From SZUA-521 sp041738285 (GTDB taxonomy: Bacteria > Pseudomonadota > Gammaproteobacteria > Pseudomonadales > Azotimanducaceae): a stretch of 48,711 bases of DNA. The position numbers and the translations under genes are program-made. The stretch spans positions 1-48,711 of the forward strand of contig JBGSQB010000004.1 of assembly GCA_041738285.1 (NCBI GenBank), given 5' to 3'. Below are positions 25,849-35,256 of this stretch, one piece after another (position 1 is the stretch's first letter; each line of letters begins with the position of its first letter). The notes under the pieces were generated by a model. It did not search any database and was not told where the DNA came from. It saw nothing but the letters and a program-made list of their open reading frames with translations.

Positions 25849-27537
25849 ATGCCGGTCGCGACACGTGCGCAGGCCATCGCCGAACTGACGGCGCCAGGTC
25901 AGCCCTATGAACTCCAGCTCCAAACCATTCGCGGTACCGCCTGCCGGGCATTCGCGAACGCACCCACATCCCTGCGTGAGTTGTTCAGCGCCACCGCCAC
26001 CGATCTCGAATTCATCGTCTACCAGGACGAACGATTGACTTTTGCCGAGGCGCAGGCGCGCGCCGCGCGGATCGCACGACTGCTGGCCCACGACTTTGGG
26101 GTGAAAAAAGGCGACCGGGTCGCGATTTCAATGCGCAATTATCCCGAGTGGATGCTGGCGTTCACGGCCGTCACATCCATTGGCGCCATCGCGGTCGCCA
26201 TGAATGCGCTCTGGCTCACCGACGAAATCGAATACGCGCTGCAGGACAGCGACGCCAAGGTGCTGCTCGCCGATCAGGAGCGCATCGATCGACTCGCCGG
26301 GATTCATGAGCGCCTCGATGTCTCCGTCATCGCGGTTCGGCCCACGAAGCCGACAGAACTCCCGCAGCTCAACGCGCTGCTCGAGCGCGTTTCAAACGCG
26401 GCCATGCCGCAAGCAACCGTGTTGCCGGACGACCCCGCAACGATCTTCTACACCTCGGGATCGACGGGACACCCCAAAGGCGTGGTATCGAGTCATCGCA
26501 ACATCCTCACCGCACTGATGTCGTGGGAACTCGACGGCCAGGTGGCCAACCGGCTGAGCGGCGTCATACCGACAACGCCGGCAACGCAACCGGCAACGCT
26601 GCTGGCGGTGCCGTTGTTTCACGCAACCGGTTCGCACGCGGTGTATCTCGCGTCCTACCGCGCCCAGCGCAAGATCGTCGCCATGTATAAGTGGGATGTC
26701 GAACTTGCCTTGGAGCTGGTCGAGCGCGAACGCATCACGTCGTTCGTTGCCCCTGCCGCAATGACCGGCGACTTCGTGCGCGCGGTCAAGAGCAGCAGCC
26801 GAAATCTCGACTGTCTGCTGACCGTGGGTGGCGGCGGCGCGCCGCGGGCGCCAGCGCAGGTGAAGGACATCGGCGCATCGTTCACCACAGCAATGCCCAA
26901 TACCGGCTGGGGCATGACCGAAACCAACGCCATCGGCACCGGCATCAGCGGCGCAGACTATCTGCAGCGCCCGGCCAGCTCCGGTCGCTGCTCGGCCGTG
27001 CTCGATCTCAGGATCATCGACGAGAATGGTACCGAGTTGCCGGCCGGTGAACGGGGCGAACTGCTGGTGCGCGGCACGTCCCTGTTCCACGGCTACTGGA
27101 ACCGTCCCGAAGCCAACGCCGACTCGTTCATCGACGGCTGGTTCAAGACCGGCGACGTCGCCTACCTCGACGACGAGGGCTTCCTGTTCATCGTCGATCG
27201 CAGCAAGGACCTGATCATCCGCGGCGGGGAGAACATCGGCTGTGGCGAAGTGGAGGCAGCGCTCCTCGAACACCCTACGGTGCTCGAAGCATCCGTGTAC
27301 GCGGTACCGGACGAGCGCCTCGGTGAAGAAGTGGGCGCCACCGTCTATGCCAATGCTGCCATCACACCCGATGCACTACGCGAATTCCTCAGCAGCCGCA
27401 TCGCTCGATTCAAGGTGCCGCGCTACCTCACCATCGCCAACGACCCGCTGCCACGCACCGCGTCGGGCAAGGTGCTCAAACGCGAACTGCGCGATCTGGC
27501 GGTAGCGGCTCTGCTCGAAGGATCGTCCACATCATGA
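25849..27537 (+). CDS. AMP-forming acyl-CoA synthetase / ligase
   Basis: This is an ANL-superfamily enzyme of 562 residues that would activate a carboxylic acid to its CoA thioester through an acyl-adenylate. The visible signatures are the phosphate-binding loop FYTSGSTGHPKG, the adenine-binding segment NTGWGMTE, the hinge GWFKTGDVAYLDDEGFLF and the C-terminal catalytic Lys in PRTASGKVLKREL. ATG 25849 has GAGG 6 bases upstream. The longer reading from 25789 is not supported. Its stop overlaps the start of the next flavoprotein gene (ATGA). The acid could be a fatty, terpenoid or aromatic acid, which the sequence does not decide. Confidence 0.92.
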   Translation: MPVATRAQAIAELTAPGQPYELQLQTIRGTACRAFANAPTSLRELFSATATDLEFIVYQDERLTFAEAQARAARIARLLAHDFGVKKGDRVAISMRNYPEWMLAFTAVTSIGAIAVAMNALWLTDEIEYALQDSDAKVLLADQERIDRLAGIHERLDVSVIAVRPTKPTELPQLNALLERVSNAAMPQATVLPDDPATIFYTSGSTGHPKGVVSSHRNILTALMSWELDGQVANRLSGVIPTTPATQPATLLAVPLFHATGSHAVYLASYRAQRKIVAMYKWDVELALELVERERITSFVAPAAMTGDFVRAVKSSSRNLDCLLTVGGGGAPRAPAQVKDIGASFTTAMPNTGWGMTETNAIGTGISGADYLQRPASSGRCSAVLDLRIIDENGTELPAGERGELLVRGTSLFHGYWNRPEANADSFIDGWFKTGDVAYLDDEGFLFIVDRSKDLIIRGGENIGCGEVEAALLEHPTVLEASVYAVPDERLGEEVGATVYANAAITPDALREFLSSRIARFKVPRYLTIANDPLPRTASGKVLKRELRDLAVAALLEGSSTS

Positions 27538-28940
27538 ACATTCAGGCGGACTATCTGGTCGTGGGCGCCGGGGCGATGGGCATGGCGTTTACCGACGTGC
27601 TCATGACCGAGACCGACGCGACCGTTGCGATCGTCGACGCACACCATGCACCGGGTGGTCACTGGAACGATGCGTATCCGTTCGTCCGGCTGCATCAGCC
27701 ATCCGCATTCTACGGCGTCAATTCGCGCAGCCTCGGCAGCGATACGATCGATCGAACGGGATGGAACGCTGGTCTGTACGAACTCGCCACCAGCGGTGAG
27801 GTCTGTGCCTACTTCGATCAGGTGATGCAGCAGCAGTTTCTGCCATCGAAACGCGTGCAGTACTTCCCGATGTCGCGATTCTTAGGCGACGGACAGTTCG
27901 AGTCGCTGGTCACCGGTGAGCGGCACCGGGTCGAATCGCGCAAGACCGTGGACGCAACCTACATGAATGTCACCGTGCCATCGGTGACCACACCACGCTA
28001 TTTGATCGGCCGTGGCGTGCGCTGCGTGCCGCCCAACGACCTGCCGCGGCTGGCATCCAAGGATGACGACTTCGTCGTCATCGGCGCCGGCAAGACCGGC
28101 ATGGATGCGTGTTTGTGGTTGCTTCGCAACACAGTCGACCCCAAGCGCATTCGTTGGATCATGCCGCGTGACTCCTGGCTGCTCGATCGCGCCAACATCC
28201 AGCCCGCTTCGCTGTTCATGCAGTCGCTGACGGGTTTTGCGAGGCAGAATGAATCGATCGCAAAGGCGACGTCGGTCGAGTCGATGTTCGATGGGCTCAA
28301 TGCTTGCGGTCAGTTGCTGCGTTTCGATGAGTCCATTCGGCCCACCATGTACCGCTGCGCCACCGTCACGCGAGCGGAACTCGATCAGCTGCGGCGCATC
28401 GACAACGTCGTTCGTATGGGTCGTGTGCAACGGATTGATGCCGACGCGATCGTGCTCGACGAAGGCACAGTTTCGATCAATCCGCAGACGCTCTGCATCG
28501 ACTGCTCCGCAGATGGCCTCGCCCGACGGCCGGTGGTACCGGTGTTTCAAGCCGACACGATCACGCTGCAGGCGGTGCGCACCTGTCAGCAGGTGTTCAG
28601 CGCGGCGTTCATCGGTCACGTCGAGGCGGCGTACACCGACATGGCCGAACAGAATCGCCTTTGCGCACCTGTGCCACATCCGGACAGCGACATCGACTTC
28701 TTGCGCACGGCGCTCGCCAACAGCCTCAACCAGGTCGCTTGGGCGGCCGACACCGATCTGCAGGACTGGTTGCAAGCGGCGCGACTCGATGGTTTCAGCC
28801 TGCTTCGCACCGCGCTGACCGACGCATCCGCCGAATTACCGTTCACGGTGGAGTCGTTGCAGCAGAATCTATTCGCATCCATCAACAATCTGCATGGGTT
28901 CCTCGCCGAGATCGATGGGACTCGAGGACAATCAAATTAG
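27534..28940 (+). CDS. FAD/NAD(P)-binding flavoprotein, monooxygenase-like
   Basis: This is a flavoprotein of 468 residues with an N-terminal FAD Rossmann motif (YLVVGAGAMGMAFTDVLM) followed by GGHWNDAYPFVRLHQP. That layout is common in flavin-containing monooxygenases and NAD(P)-binding oxidoreductases. A second dinucleotide motif, FVVIGAGKTGMDACLWLL, lies at about 181-198. The full Baeyer-Villiger fingerprint is not seen, so the exact reaction is open. The gene overlaps the acyl-CoA ligase stop as ATGA and precedes the dienelactone hydrolase-like gene by 11 bases, so all three form one operon. Confidence 0.78.
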   Translation: MNIQADYLVVGAGAMGMAFTDVLMTETDATVAIVDAHHAPGGHWNDAYPFVRLHQPSAFYGVNSRSLGSDTIDRTGWNAGLYELATSGEVCAYFDQVMQQQFLPSKRVQYFPMSRFLGDGQFESLVTGERHRVESRKTVDATYMNVTVPSVTTPRYLIGRGVRCVPPNDLPRLASKDDDFVVIGAGKTGMDACLWLLRNTVDPKRIRWIMPRDSWLLDRANIQPASLFMQSLTGFARQNESIAKATSVESMFDGLNACGQLLRFDESIRPTMYRCATVTRAELDQLRRIDNVVRMGRVQRIDADAIVLDEGTVSINPQTLCIDCSADGLARRPVVPVFQADTITLQAVRTCQQVFSAAFIGHVEAAYTDMAEQNRLCAPVPHPDSDIDFLRTALANSLNQVAWAADTDLQDWLQAARLDGFSLLRTALTDASAELPFTVESLQQNLFASINNLHGFLAEIDGTRGQSN

Positions 28941-28951
28941 GAGGAAGAATC

Positions 28952-29830
28952 ATGTGTGACGACAACACGGTCGATGACAACGAGCGGCTTCTGCGGAGCG
29001 ATACGGCATTGTCGCGACGTCGATTCACGGTGCTCGGCGCGGGCGCGGCAATCATACTGGCGCTACCGCGTGCCGCACACGCGCAGTCGGTGGCGGAAGC
29101 GGACATCGACGTCGCGACACCGGACGGGATTGCCGACTGCTACTTCGTTCATCCGGCAAGCGGCCGTCATCCCGGGGTCATCGTCTGGCCGGACGTGCTC
29201 GGCTTGCGTCCCGCGTATCGACAGATGGGCAAGCGGCTCGCCGAGTCGGGATACGCCGTGCTGGTGGTCAATCCGTACTACCGCAGCGCCAAAGCACCCG
29301 TGGTGCCGGCCGGCGCGAGCTTTCAGGATCCGGCGACGCGCGAACGCGTGATGCCGCTGGCGCAGTCGCTGACCCCGCAGACGATCACCACCGACGCCAC
29401 AGCATTCGTCGCGTTTCTCGATCGCCAGGCGGCCGTGGACACGAACCGCAAGATTGGTACAACAGGCTATTGCATGGGCGGCCCCATCACGATGCGCACC
29501 GCAGCCGCGGTTCCGGACCGCATCGGCGCCGGCGCATCGTTTCATGGTGGACGACTGGCCACCGATGGGGCCGACAGTCCACACCTGCTGGTGCCGCAGA
29601 TGAAGGCAAGCTTCCTGTTCGCCATCGCCCAGAACGACGACGAGCGCGAGCCCGAAGTGAAGAACCAGTTGCGCACCGCATACGCGGCTGCGGGATTGCC
29701 CGCCGAAATCGAAGTGTATGAGGGCGCCATGCATGGCTGGTGCGCCCTCGACTCCGCCGTGTACAACGAAGTTCAAGCCGAACGCGCCTGGGCGCGGCTG
29801 TTGGTGCTGTTCGAGACCGCGCTGGCCTGA
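28952..29830 (+). CDS. Dienelactone hydrolase family protein, Tat-exported
   Basis: This is an alpha/beta hydrolase of 292 residues. The start ATG 28952 follows a GAGGAAG site. A twin-arginine signal is visible (SRRRFTVLGAGAAI, then LPRAAHA as cleavage region, about residues 21-44), so it should act in the periplasm after folding. The nucleophile is C174 in GYCMGG, as in dienelactone hydrolases. The acid is probably an Asp in AQNDDEREPE and the His lies in GAMHGWCAL. Cytoplasmic family members hydrolyse cyclic dienelactones. Exported ones have varied or unknown substrates. It is the last gene of the ligase and flavoprotein operon. Confidence 0.88.
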   Translation: MCDDNTVDDNERLLRSDTALSRRRFTVLGAGAAIILALPRAAHAQSVAEADIDVATPDGIADCYFVHPASGRHPGVIVWPDVLGLRPAYRQMGKRLAESGYAVLVVNPYYRSAKAPVVPAGASFQDPATRERVMPLAQSLTPQTITTDATAFVAFLDRQAAVDTNRKIGTTGYCMGGPITMRTAAAVPDRIGAGASFHGGRLATDGADSPHLLVPQMKASFLFAIAQNDDEREPEVKNQLRTAYAAAGLPAEIEVYEGAMHGWCALDSAVYNEVQAERAWARLLVLFETALA

Positions 29831-29853
29831 ACTCGGTTCGCTTGCTACTTAGT

Positions 29854-29893
29854 GGAGCGCGCTTGCGCGCGAATTCGCGGGCAAGCGCGCTCC
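29854..29893. repeat. REP-like palindrome between convergent genes
   Basis: 13-base perfect arms (GGAGCGCGCTTGC and GCAAGCGCGCTCC) enclose a 12-base perfect palindrome CGCGAATTCGCG, separated by a G/G mismatch. The flanks GTG and CCCAC extend the symmetry with one bulged base. The core resembles gammaproteobacterial REP elements of the GTGGGAGCGGGCTTG type. It lies between the convergent dienelactone hydrolase and PepF genes, where it may act as a bidirectional transcription stop. Confidence 0.75.
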
Positions 29894-29912
29894 CACACTC
29901 CTTTCCTTTGCG

Positions 29913-31751
29913 CTAGCCCCGCGGCGTCACGCCCATGCGGGCCGAGATCACCTCGGCTTCATCGAGCCACGTCGCTACGCTCGATTCGATGCCGCGCTTC
30001 CAGAACGCGGGATCACGTGGATCGAGCCCAAAGGGCGCCATCAGCTCGACTGCACTCTTGCTGCCACCGGCGCGCAACAGGTCGAGGTACATCGGCTCGA
30101 ACTCCTTGCCGAAGTCGTTGCGGCGCGCAAACAGCGACTGCGTGAACAATTCGCCGAACGCATAGGCGTAGACATAGAACGGTCGCAGGAAGTGACTGAC
30201 GTAGCTCCACAGATTGCCGACGTGATCGTAGGTGAACAGCGCACCCGGTTCGCCGTAGAACGCGCGCGTCACTTCCATCCAGGCAGCGCTGAAGTCGTCG
30301 ACGGTGAGCTTTCCATCGCGACGCACCACGTGCACTTTACGCTCGAAGTTCGAAAAGGAGATCTGCCGCACCACGGTGTTGATGTGGTCCGCCGATTTCT
30401 CCATCAGCAGCGCGAGCTTTTGTTCGTCCGTCTCGCAGCGGTCGAGCAGGTAACGAAACGTCGTCATCTCGCCGAATATGGATGCAGTTTCCGCATAGGC
30501 CATCGGCGCGCGGAACATGAGCGCACCTTGTCGCTGCGCTGCCAACATTCCGTGTACGCCATGCCCCGCTTCGTGCGCCACAGTCATGATGTCGCGCGGC
30601 GAGCCGAGGTAGTTGAGGAAGTTGTATGCACGTGCTTCGCCGTTTGGTAGCAGCACCGAATAGTTGTAGGCGCCGCCAGTCTTGCCCGCATACGGGGGCG
30701 CATCCACCCACTTGCTATCGATCATTTGCGCAACCAGACCGCGCAAGGTTGGGCTGAACGAGTCGTAGGCAGACAACACCGTATCGACGCACTCGCTCCA
30801 TGGCACAGTCTGATCCGCGGAGTACGGCAACGGCGCATTGCGGTCGGACCACTTCAGTGCGGGTTTGCCGAGGTGCGCCGCGAGCAATCGATAGTAGCGC
30901 TGGCCCTGGGTGGCGCCGACTTCGGCAACCGCGCTGTGTAATGCATCGACCGTATCGTCATCGACGCGATTGCTGATATTGCCGGCGGTCATTGGATTGG
31001 CGTAGCCGCGCTCACGGTCTTCCACGTACTTCGCGCCAAGCACTACGTTCAGCGTACGCGCCATCAAGCGATCGTAGCGCTGCGCCGTCAGACCCTCGCT
31101 GAACGTCTCGAGCGCGCGCGCGCGACGATCACCATCGCGATCATTCGCGGTGACATGCAGGATCTCCGGCAACGTCATGGTCTCTTTGTCCAAGTGAAAG
31201 CGCAGCTCCGACTCCATCTCATCGATGTAGTCGGACCACTCGGATGGCCCAAAAGGAGAACGCAAGGTCAACGCACGCTCGACGTTCTCGGCCAGCAGAT
31301 AGCGCCGATTGGCACGAATGTGATCGAGCAGCGGACGATGCCGTTTGGCGACGGCATCACGCGCGATGATCGCGGCGTAGGCCGCATCATCGATCGCTAC
31401 GAGTTCATGTTCGAAGAACGTGAGGTAATCGGCGCTCGCCTGACTCCATCGCTCCTGCACGAGACCCAGCCGTTGCTGAATACGCTGATTGGTCGCATCG
31501 GTACTGCGCCGCAGGAACAGGTATATGAAGAGCTTATCCACCAGACAAGTCATTTCCGCCTGGGCCGTCAGCGCCGCACCCAGCTCGCTGCCGAGTTTGC
31601 CCGCGTACGCCGCGTGGAAGCCCTTCGCCATGGCAAGGGCCTCGTCCAGGTCACGGTCGATCGCCGGGTCGTCGACGTCGCGATACAGATCCGTCAGATC
31701 CCAGTGAACCGCTTCGGCGCCGGTGATCTTGTTCTTGCCGCTGCTATTCAT
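29913..31751 (-). CDS. pepF: M3 family oligoendopeptidase (PepF-like)
   Basis: This is a cytoplasmic zinc metallopeptidase of 612 residues that would cleave short oligopeptides. The zinc motif HEAGH is at residues 393-397, with the third ligand Glu at about 421 (MAYAETASIFGE). The length and the N-terminal helical domain match PepF/M3B. The start ATG 31751 overlaps the end of the upstream SDR gene by 8 bases, so the two are cotranscribed. There is no signal peptide. A role in peptide turnover is expected. The link to the SDR looks organisational rather than functional. Confidence 0.92.
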   Translation of the reverse strand: MNSSGKNKITGAEAVHWDLTDLYRDVDDPAIDRDLDEALAMAKGFHAAYAGKLGSELGAALTAQAEMTCLVDKLFIYLFLRRSTDATNQRIQQRLGLVQERWSQASADYLTFFEHELVAIDDAAYAAIIARDAVAKRHRPLLDHIRANRRYLLAENVERALTLRSPFGPSEWSDYIDEMESELRFHLDKETMTLPEILHVTANDRDGDRRARALETFSEGLTAQRYDRLMARTLNVVLGAKYVEDRERGYANPMTAGNISNRVDDDTVDALHSAVAEVGATQGQRYYRLLAAHLGKPALKWSDRNAPLPYSADQTVPWSECVDTVLSAYDSFSPTLRGLVAQMIDSKWVDAPPYAGKTGGAYNYSVLLPNGEARAYNFLNYLGSPRDIMTVAHEAGHGVHGMLAAQRQGALMFRAPMAYAETASIFGEMTTFRYLLDRCETDEQKLALLMEKSADHINTVVRQISFSNFERKVHVVRRDGKLTVDDFSAAWMEVTRAFYGEPGALFTYDHVGNLWSYVSHFLRPFYVYAYAFGELFTQSLFARRNDFGKEFEPMYLDLLRAGGSKSAVELMAPFGLDPRDPAFWKRGIESSVATWLDEAEVISARMGVTPRG

Positions 31752-32604
31752 GTGCTGCTCCAGGCGAATGGGTGGAGGTCAATGCGTGCGATTGCGCTGC
31801 CCAACTGAAATCGTCCAGGATGCGCTGATAGCGTCGCTCGATCAGTTTACGAAAGCGAGGATCGGTGAAGATGAACAGGCGGTTCGCTCGAATCGCTTCC
31901 ACCACCAGTTCACCGACGATGCCGGGATCGAGGCCCTGCTTCAGTTCCTCCGGACTTTCGAGAAATGCAACCTTCGACACCTGTGGTCCAAAGCGCTGAG
32001 GCCGGTTGCGCGGCGCATCGTAGATGTTGGTGTTGACGCCACCGGGGCACAACACCGATGCACCAAAGCCGCCCTCGCGTCCTTCCTGACGCAGGACTTC
32101 GGTCAGACCCACCACCGCATACTTGGTCGAGTTGTACGGCGCCCAACCTGCCATGCCGCCCAGCATGCCGGCCATCGACGACGTGTTGATGATGTGGCCG
32201 CCCTCCCGCTGGAGCTTGATGTGCGGCACAAAAGCCTGACAGCCGTGCAGCACACCGAGATAGTTGACGCCGATGATCCAGCCCCAGTCGCCCTCATCGC
32301 ACTCCTCGATCAGGCCACCGGTGCTGACGCCAGCGTTGTTGCAAACGATGTGGACCTTGCCGAAGCGTGCGAGGGTCGCATCCGCTGCCGCGAACACGGC
32401 GTCGCGCTGGGATACGTCGCAAACGACGGTGTCGACGTCAGCACCGGACTTGCGCAACCGTTCGGCCGCCCGGTTCAGCGCATCCGCTTCAATGTCCGCA
32501 AGCATGACCCGGGCGCCAGCCCGAGCAAGCGCTGCTGCGATACCCAGCCCGATACCACTGGCCGATCCCGTGACGAATGCCACATTCTCTTCGAGGTTGT
32601 CCAT
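31744..32604 (-). CDS. Short-chain dehydrogenase/reductase (SDR)
   Basis: This is a classical SDR of 286 residues. It has the cofactor motif TGSASGIGLG near the N-terminus, CNNAGVS, the catalytic Ser in INTSSMAG, and YNSTK as the Tyr-Lys pair. The Asp in LADIEAD after strand 2 suggests NAD(H) preference. The C-terminal extension (IFTDPRFRKLIERRYQRIL) is like that of SDRs acting on bulky substrates. It is divergent from the TauD-type gene at 32667 and overlaps the PepF start by 8 bases. The substrate is unknown. Confidence 0.9.
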   Translation of the reverse strand: MDNLEENVAFVTGSASGIGLGIAAALARAGARVMLADIEADALNRAAERLRKSGADVDTVVCDVSQRDAVFAAADATLARFGKVHIVCNNAGVSTGGLIEECDEGDWGWIIGVNYLGVLHGCQAFVPHIKLQREGGHIINTSSMAGMLGGMAGWAPYNSTKYAVVGLTEVLRQEGREGGFGASVLCPGGVNTNIYDAPRNRPQRFGPQVSKVAFLESPEELKQGLDPGIVGELVVEAIRANRLFIFTDPRFRKLIERRYQRILDDFSWAAQSHALTSTHSPGAAHE

Positions 32605-32666
32605 GCCATTGCCTTTGGTTGTCGGAACAGTTTACCTTTTTGCCAGGCGGCGATCCGAGGGCGCAG

Positions 32667-33530
32667 ATGACGACCACCGATTTCGACATTGAGCCGCTGG
32701 ATGCCACTTTTGGTGCAGTCATCTCTGGCATCGAACTCGCGCGCATCGACGATGCGACCTTCAATCACCTCTACGACGCCTGGCTCACCTACGCCCTGCT
32801 GATCTTCCCCGGCCAGCATTTGAGCAACAGTGAGCAGGTGGCGTTCGCGCAGCGATTCGGGGCGCTCGAATTCGATCTCGCGCCGATCAGCAACGTCCGC
32901 AAGGACGGCAGTGTGCGCCCAGATGATGACAGCGACGACGTCGTCAAGATTCTCAAAGGCAACATGGGCTGGCACAGCGACAGCACATATATGCCGGTAC
33001 AGGCAAAGGGCGCCGTGTTCACCGCTCATGTCGTCCCCAAGTCGGGCGGGCAAACCGGCTGGGCAGACATGCGCGCCGCCCACGATGCGCTGGATGAGTC
33101 AACTCGGCGTCGTATCGCGGGTCTTTCGGCCCATCATTCGCTGTATCACAGCCAGGCAAAGATCGGCCACACGCCGAAGCCCGGCGGTGCGTACAGCGGC
33201 TACGGATTTCACGGCCAGGAACCGCCACTGAGACCTCTCGTGAAGATCCATCCCGAAACCGGCCGTCCCGCGCTGCTGATCGGTCGTCACGCCTACGGCA
33301 TCCCGGGCATGGGCGAGGCCGAATCGGAACGGCTGCTGACGGATCTGTTGAGTTTCGCCTGCCAGCCGCCGCGCGTGTACCACCATACGTGGACACCGGG
33401 CGAAGCAGTGGTTTGGGACAACCGCTGCCTGCTGCATCAGGCCTGCCCGTGGGACATGCGCGAGCCTCGCATCATGTTTCATGCCCGCATCGCCGGTGAC
33501 ACCGCGAGCGAATACGCTGCCGCCGGGTGA
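32667..33530 (+). CDS. TauD/TfdA family Fe(II)/2-oxoglutarate dioxygenase
   Basis: This is a dioxygenase of 287 residues. The iron triad is visible as H103 and D105 in GWHSDSTY and H257 in CLLHQACPWD, with R268 in MREPRIMFH as the 2-oxoglutarate-binding Arg. The N-terminus (FDIEPLDATFGAVISGIEL) is typical of the TauD group. ATG 32667 has GAGG 6 bases upstream. The frame from 32577 would run into the divergent SDR gene. Members hydroxylate taurine, aryloxyacetates, sulfate esters and many others, so the substrate is not predictable here. Confidence 0.9.
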   Translation: MTTTDFDIEPLDATFGAVISGIELARIDDATFNHLYDAWLTYALLIFPGQHLSNSEQVAFAQRFGALEFDLAPISNVRKDGSVRPDDDSDDVVKILKGNMGWHSDSTYMPVQAKGAVFTAHVVPKSGGQTGWADMRAAHDALDESTRRRIAGLSAHHSLYHSQAKIGHTPKPGGAYSGYGFHGQEPPLRPLVKIHPETGRPALLIGRHAYGIPGMGEAESERLLTDLLSFACQPPRVYHHTWTPGEAVVWDNRCLLHQACPWDMREPRIMFHARIAGDTASEYAAAG

Positions 33531-33599
33531 TTGCGGTTCTGCTCGCAAACGAGGACAATGCCGCGCGCAGAAAAACACGCATCTAGGAGCGTCATCTCA

Positions 33600-34319
33600 A
33601 TGAAAAGAACAAGTCTAGTGACCGCGCTTGCCGCCGCCCTCGCAATGGCAGGCGCCACCCATGCGAACGCCGAAGAATGGGAGGTGACTCTCACACCCTA
33701 CATCTGGGCTGCGGGTATTGATGGCGACATCGAAGTCGGCTCGGCGTCCGCCAATGTCAGTGCCAGCTTCAGTGACATCATCGAGAACGTGAACATGACC
33801 GGCATGGCGATCCTCGAGGCGAACAATGGCCGTTGGGTCAACTGGATGCAGGTCGACTATCTGTCCCTCGAAGGTGACGACGTGGAGATCGGCCCGTTGA
33901 ACGGAAAGATCGAATCGGATGTCACCATGTTGGCCGCCGGCACCGGCTACCGCTTCCAGACCGGCAAACGTTCGACGATCGATCTGATGATCGGCCTTCG
34001 CTACTTCGACATGGACAACCAGCTGCGCATCAACGGCGTTGGCGAGCGTAGCGGCGGAGCTGACCTGGTCGATGCGATCATCACCCTGCGCCCGCGCTTC
34101 GTGATCAACGAGCAGTGGTCATTCAGCCCAACCTTGTCGATCGGCACCGGCGATACCGACCTGGTGTGGGAAATGGCCCCGCAGTTCCTGTACACGTTTT
34201 CCGACACGTTCGACATGCGCTTCGGCTATCGCAACCTGAACTACGACTTCAAAGATGGCTCGGACGAGGTCGACATCTCGATCGCCGGCCCAATCATTGG
34301 CCTCGGTATTCGCTTCTAA
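33600..34319 (+). CDS. Outer-membrane beta-barrel protein
   Basis: This is a secreted protein of 239 residues with a Sec signal peptide (about residues 1-24, ending HANA before EEWEVTL). The mature part is a series of amphipathic strands (WEVTLTPYIWAAGIDGDIEV, MLAAGTGYRFQ, IDLMIGLRYFDM, MRFGYRNLNYDF) and ends in the C-terminal Phe (GLGIRF) expected for barrel assembly. About 8 strands are plausible. ATG 33600 has AGGAG upstream. It stands alone with its own terminator (34331-34364). The specific function is unknown. Confidence 0.82.
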   Translation: MKRTSLVTALAAALAMAGATHANAEEWEVTLTPYIWAAGIDGDIEVGSASANVSASFSDIIENVNMTGMAILEANNGRWVNWMQVDYLSLEGDDVEIGPLNGKIESDVTMLAAGTGYRFQTGKRSTIDLMIGLRYFDMDNQLRINGVGERSGGADLVDAIITLRPRFVINEQWSFSPTLSIGTGDTDLVWEMAPQFLYTFSDTFDMRFGYRNLNYDFKDGSDEVDISIAGPIIGLGIRF

Positions 34320-34330
34320 GTGAATCGGCA

Positions 34331-34364
34331 GCTGCTTGCTCGCCGATCGCCGCGAGCAAGCAGC
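34331..34364 (+). terminator. Hairpin terminator of the outer-membrane protein gene
   Basis: A perfect 13-base stem (GCTGCTTGCTCGC with GCGAGCAAGCAGC) and an 8-base loop lie 11 bases after the stop codon. The following ATTTCCT is only weakly T-rich, so termination strength is uncertain. Confidence 0.65.
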
Positions 34365-34477
34365 ATTTCCTACTGCGCGTCCCCTCAGGCGCGGCCCGTC
34401 CTTCAGCGATTGTGAACACACTGCGAAGCCGTCAACATCGGCAGCTGCCTTAGGACGAGCTGTGGAGAATCTGTGGC

Positions 34478-35254
34478 ATGACCGGCTTCAAGACCATTCG
34501 CTATGACATCGACGGCACCCGCGCAACGATCACCCTGAATCGCCCCCACAGTCTCAACGGCATCACCAACACGATGATGCGGGAACTGCACGAGGTGGTG
34601 AGCGACGTTGCGATGAACGAGTCCGTACGCGTGGTTCAGCTCACGGGCGCGGGCCGCGGCTTCTGTCCTGGCGCCGACCTGAAGGCATACAGCAGCGGTG
34701 AAGCACAGGAACCCAACCGCAAGGAATACTTCCAGATCACGTCAATGCTGCACGACATGCCCAAGGTGACCGTCGCTGCGATCAACGGCGCCTGCGCCGG
34801 CGCTGGGTTCGGTTGGGCATGCGCGTGTGACCTTCGCTACGCCGCTTCCAACGCCACGTTCAACACTGCATTCCTCGCCGTTGCGATCTCCGGTGACATG
34901 GCGGGCCCTTGGCTGCTACCGCGCATCCTCGGTGCAACCAAGGCGCGCGAACTGTACTTTCTACCCGGCAAGTTCGACGCCGCCGAAGCCGAACGCATCG
35001 GCCTGGTCGCACGGGTTTTCCCCGAGGCGTCCTTCCGAGGCGAACTCGGGTCCATCATGGATCGCCTGTCGGAAGCGGCACCACTTGCGATCGGCGAAAT
35101 GAAGAAGAACTTCATCAATGCCGAAAACATGCCGCTGCGCGACTACATTGACGTGGAGACCGAGCGCCACAGTCGCACCGGCGCGAGCGAGGATTCGAAG
35201 GAGGCCTTCCGCGCCTTCGTCGAGAAGCGCAAGCCGCTGTTCAAGGGCCGCTGA
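34478..35254 (+). CDS. Enoyl-CoA hydratase/isomerase family protein
   Basis: This is a crotonase-fold protein of 258 residues. The oxyanion-hole segments are clear: GFCPGADLKAYSSG (about residues 62-75) and NGACAGAGFGWACACDLRYA. The segment where hydratases carry catalytic Glu residues reads AISGDMAGPWLLPRILG, with no obvious Glu, so it may be an isomerase or catalyse a variant reaction rather than canonical hydration. The C-terminal tail (EAFRAFVEKRKPLFKGR) is usual. The ion-channel gene starts 2 bases after its stop. Confidence 0.88.
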   Translation: MTGFKTIRYDIDGTRATITLNRPHSLNGITNTMMRELHEVVSDVAMNESVRVVQLTGAGRGFCPGADLKAYSSGEAQEPNRKEYFQITSMLHDMPKVTVAAINGACAGAGFGWACACDLRYAASNATFNTAFLAVAISGDMAGPWLLPRILGATKARELYFLPGKFDAAEAERIGLVARVFPEASFRGELGSIMDRLSEAAPLAIGEMKKNFINAENMPLRDYIDVETERHSRTGASEDSKEAFRAFVEKRKPLFKGR

Positions 35255-35256
35255 AC

